A stretch of DNA of 64,000 nt from NCBI GenBank assembly GCA_051294375.1, contig CM119268.1, positions 1,105,218 to 1,169,217 of the forward strand, written 5' to 3'. This stretch comes from Paraspadella gotoi. Taxonomy: Eukaryota; Chaetognatha. This document shows, piece by piece, positions 63,666 through 64,000 of the stretch. Under the pieces are notes generated by a model. It searched no databases. It saw nothing but the letters and a program-made list of their open reading frames with translations, and had not been told where the DNA came from. How positions within the stretch are numbered: position 1 is the stretch's first letter; each line of letters opens with the position of its first letter. The translations under genes were made by a program, and so were the position numbers.

Positions 63666-64000
63666 GAAAAGGGTCCGTTTTTAGGTAGAGGAGCTCGGGT
63701 GTCTTGGTTACATCCCTTTATACACAATACAGTAATACATAATACAGTTATAACTTTTTTTCTGGCGTATGAAATGAAATTGGCACGAAAGATATGAAAA
63801 CTATCCATTCATTCAATATATAGGTTCTCTTTCCTGACTTTAGACAAGATAACATAGCAGAACCCTGCAAGTTTTCAATCACGACTCTTTCCCATTCTGG
63901 TTTATTACCTCATTATGCTATTCTATGGTATAATTTTATATAAAGAAATATTTCAGTTGTATAAAAGAATCGCATTCTTAATATCTTTGACAATAATTTT

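Overview
This is a repeat-choked piece of a draft animal genome, not a microbial one. It has GT-AG introns, a neuronal-calcium-sensor gene, a Tc1/mariner-type transposon, a non-LTR retrotransposon remnant, tRNA-like SINEs, very long (CT)n/(GA)n arrays and many minisatellites. Base composition is AT-rich with local CpG-rich islands. I would place it in an invertebrate, perhaps an arthropod; that placement is an inference from protein style and is weak.

The only clear host gene is a neuronal calcium sensor (NCS/visinin/neurocalcin-type EF-hand protein) on the + strand. Coding exon 1 is at 44,793-44,906, exon 2 at 45,452-45,578 and exon 3 at 63,245-63,390. A second, indel-ridden copy of exon 3 lies at 57,305-57,460, and an indel-ridden exon 4 at about 61,672-61,807. 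Exons 1-3 join in phase to 129 residues, from the myristoylation start through EF-hand 3. Exon 4 carries EF-hand 4 but sits before the clean exon 3, so exon order is scrambled. I saw no final C-terminal exon. The exon/intron junctions of exon 1 (32-bp unit) and exon 3 (84-bp unit) are both tandemly amplified, giving arrays of candidate 5' splice sites.

Layout: 0-7 kb holds micro- and minisatellites plus an internally deleted Tc1-like element (about 4.4-5.3 kb). 7.6-11.5 kb is a clean, gapped block whose noisy, ungapped second copy is at 19.4-22.9 kb. 11.5-18.2 kb and 23.1-26.1 kb are mutually duplicated pieces, some inverted. 26.9-34.4 kb contains a noisy copy of 42-44.4 kb, SINEs and a LINE tail. 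34.4-37.7 kb is unremarkable AT/pyrimidine-rich sequence. 37.7-41.4 kb holds CpG-rich patches that could include the promoter or 5' UTR of the NCS gene. 44.8-64 kb is the NCS gene with intronic satellites, a minus-strand LINE reverse-transcriptase remnant (58.3-60.0 kb) and a noisy minisatellite (61.85-62.43 kb).

Many duplications look like assembly artefacts. One copy is clean but contains N gaps; its partner is full of one-base indels and runs through those gaps. Runs of exactly 25 N (3,617; 14,016; 14,340; 15,491; 18,184; 35,327; 53,539; 63,181) border or lie in many of the noisy blocks. This fits a short-read scaffold filled with uncorrected long reads. Larger gaps are at 1,378-1,590; 1,927-2,184; 2,525-2,713; 8,309-8,498; 8,876-9,118; 9,229-9,494; 9,597-9,897; 10,375-10,570; 10,823-11,068; 17,711-17,924; 43,512-43,825; 44,923-45,183; 48,195-48,407; 48,674-48,832; 49,159-49,283; 49,609-49,793; 50,556-50,900; and 51,013-51,170. 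I found no convincing undescribed molecular system. The most biologically interesting signal is the repeated amplification of 5' splice junctions inside one gene.
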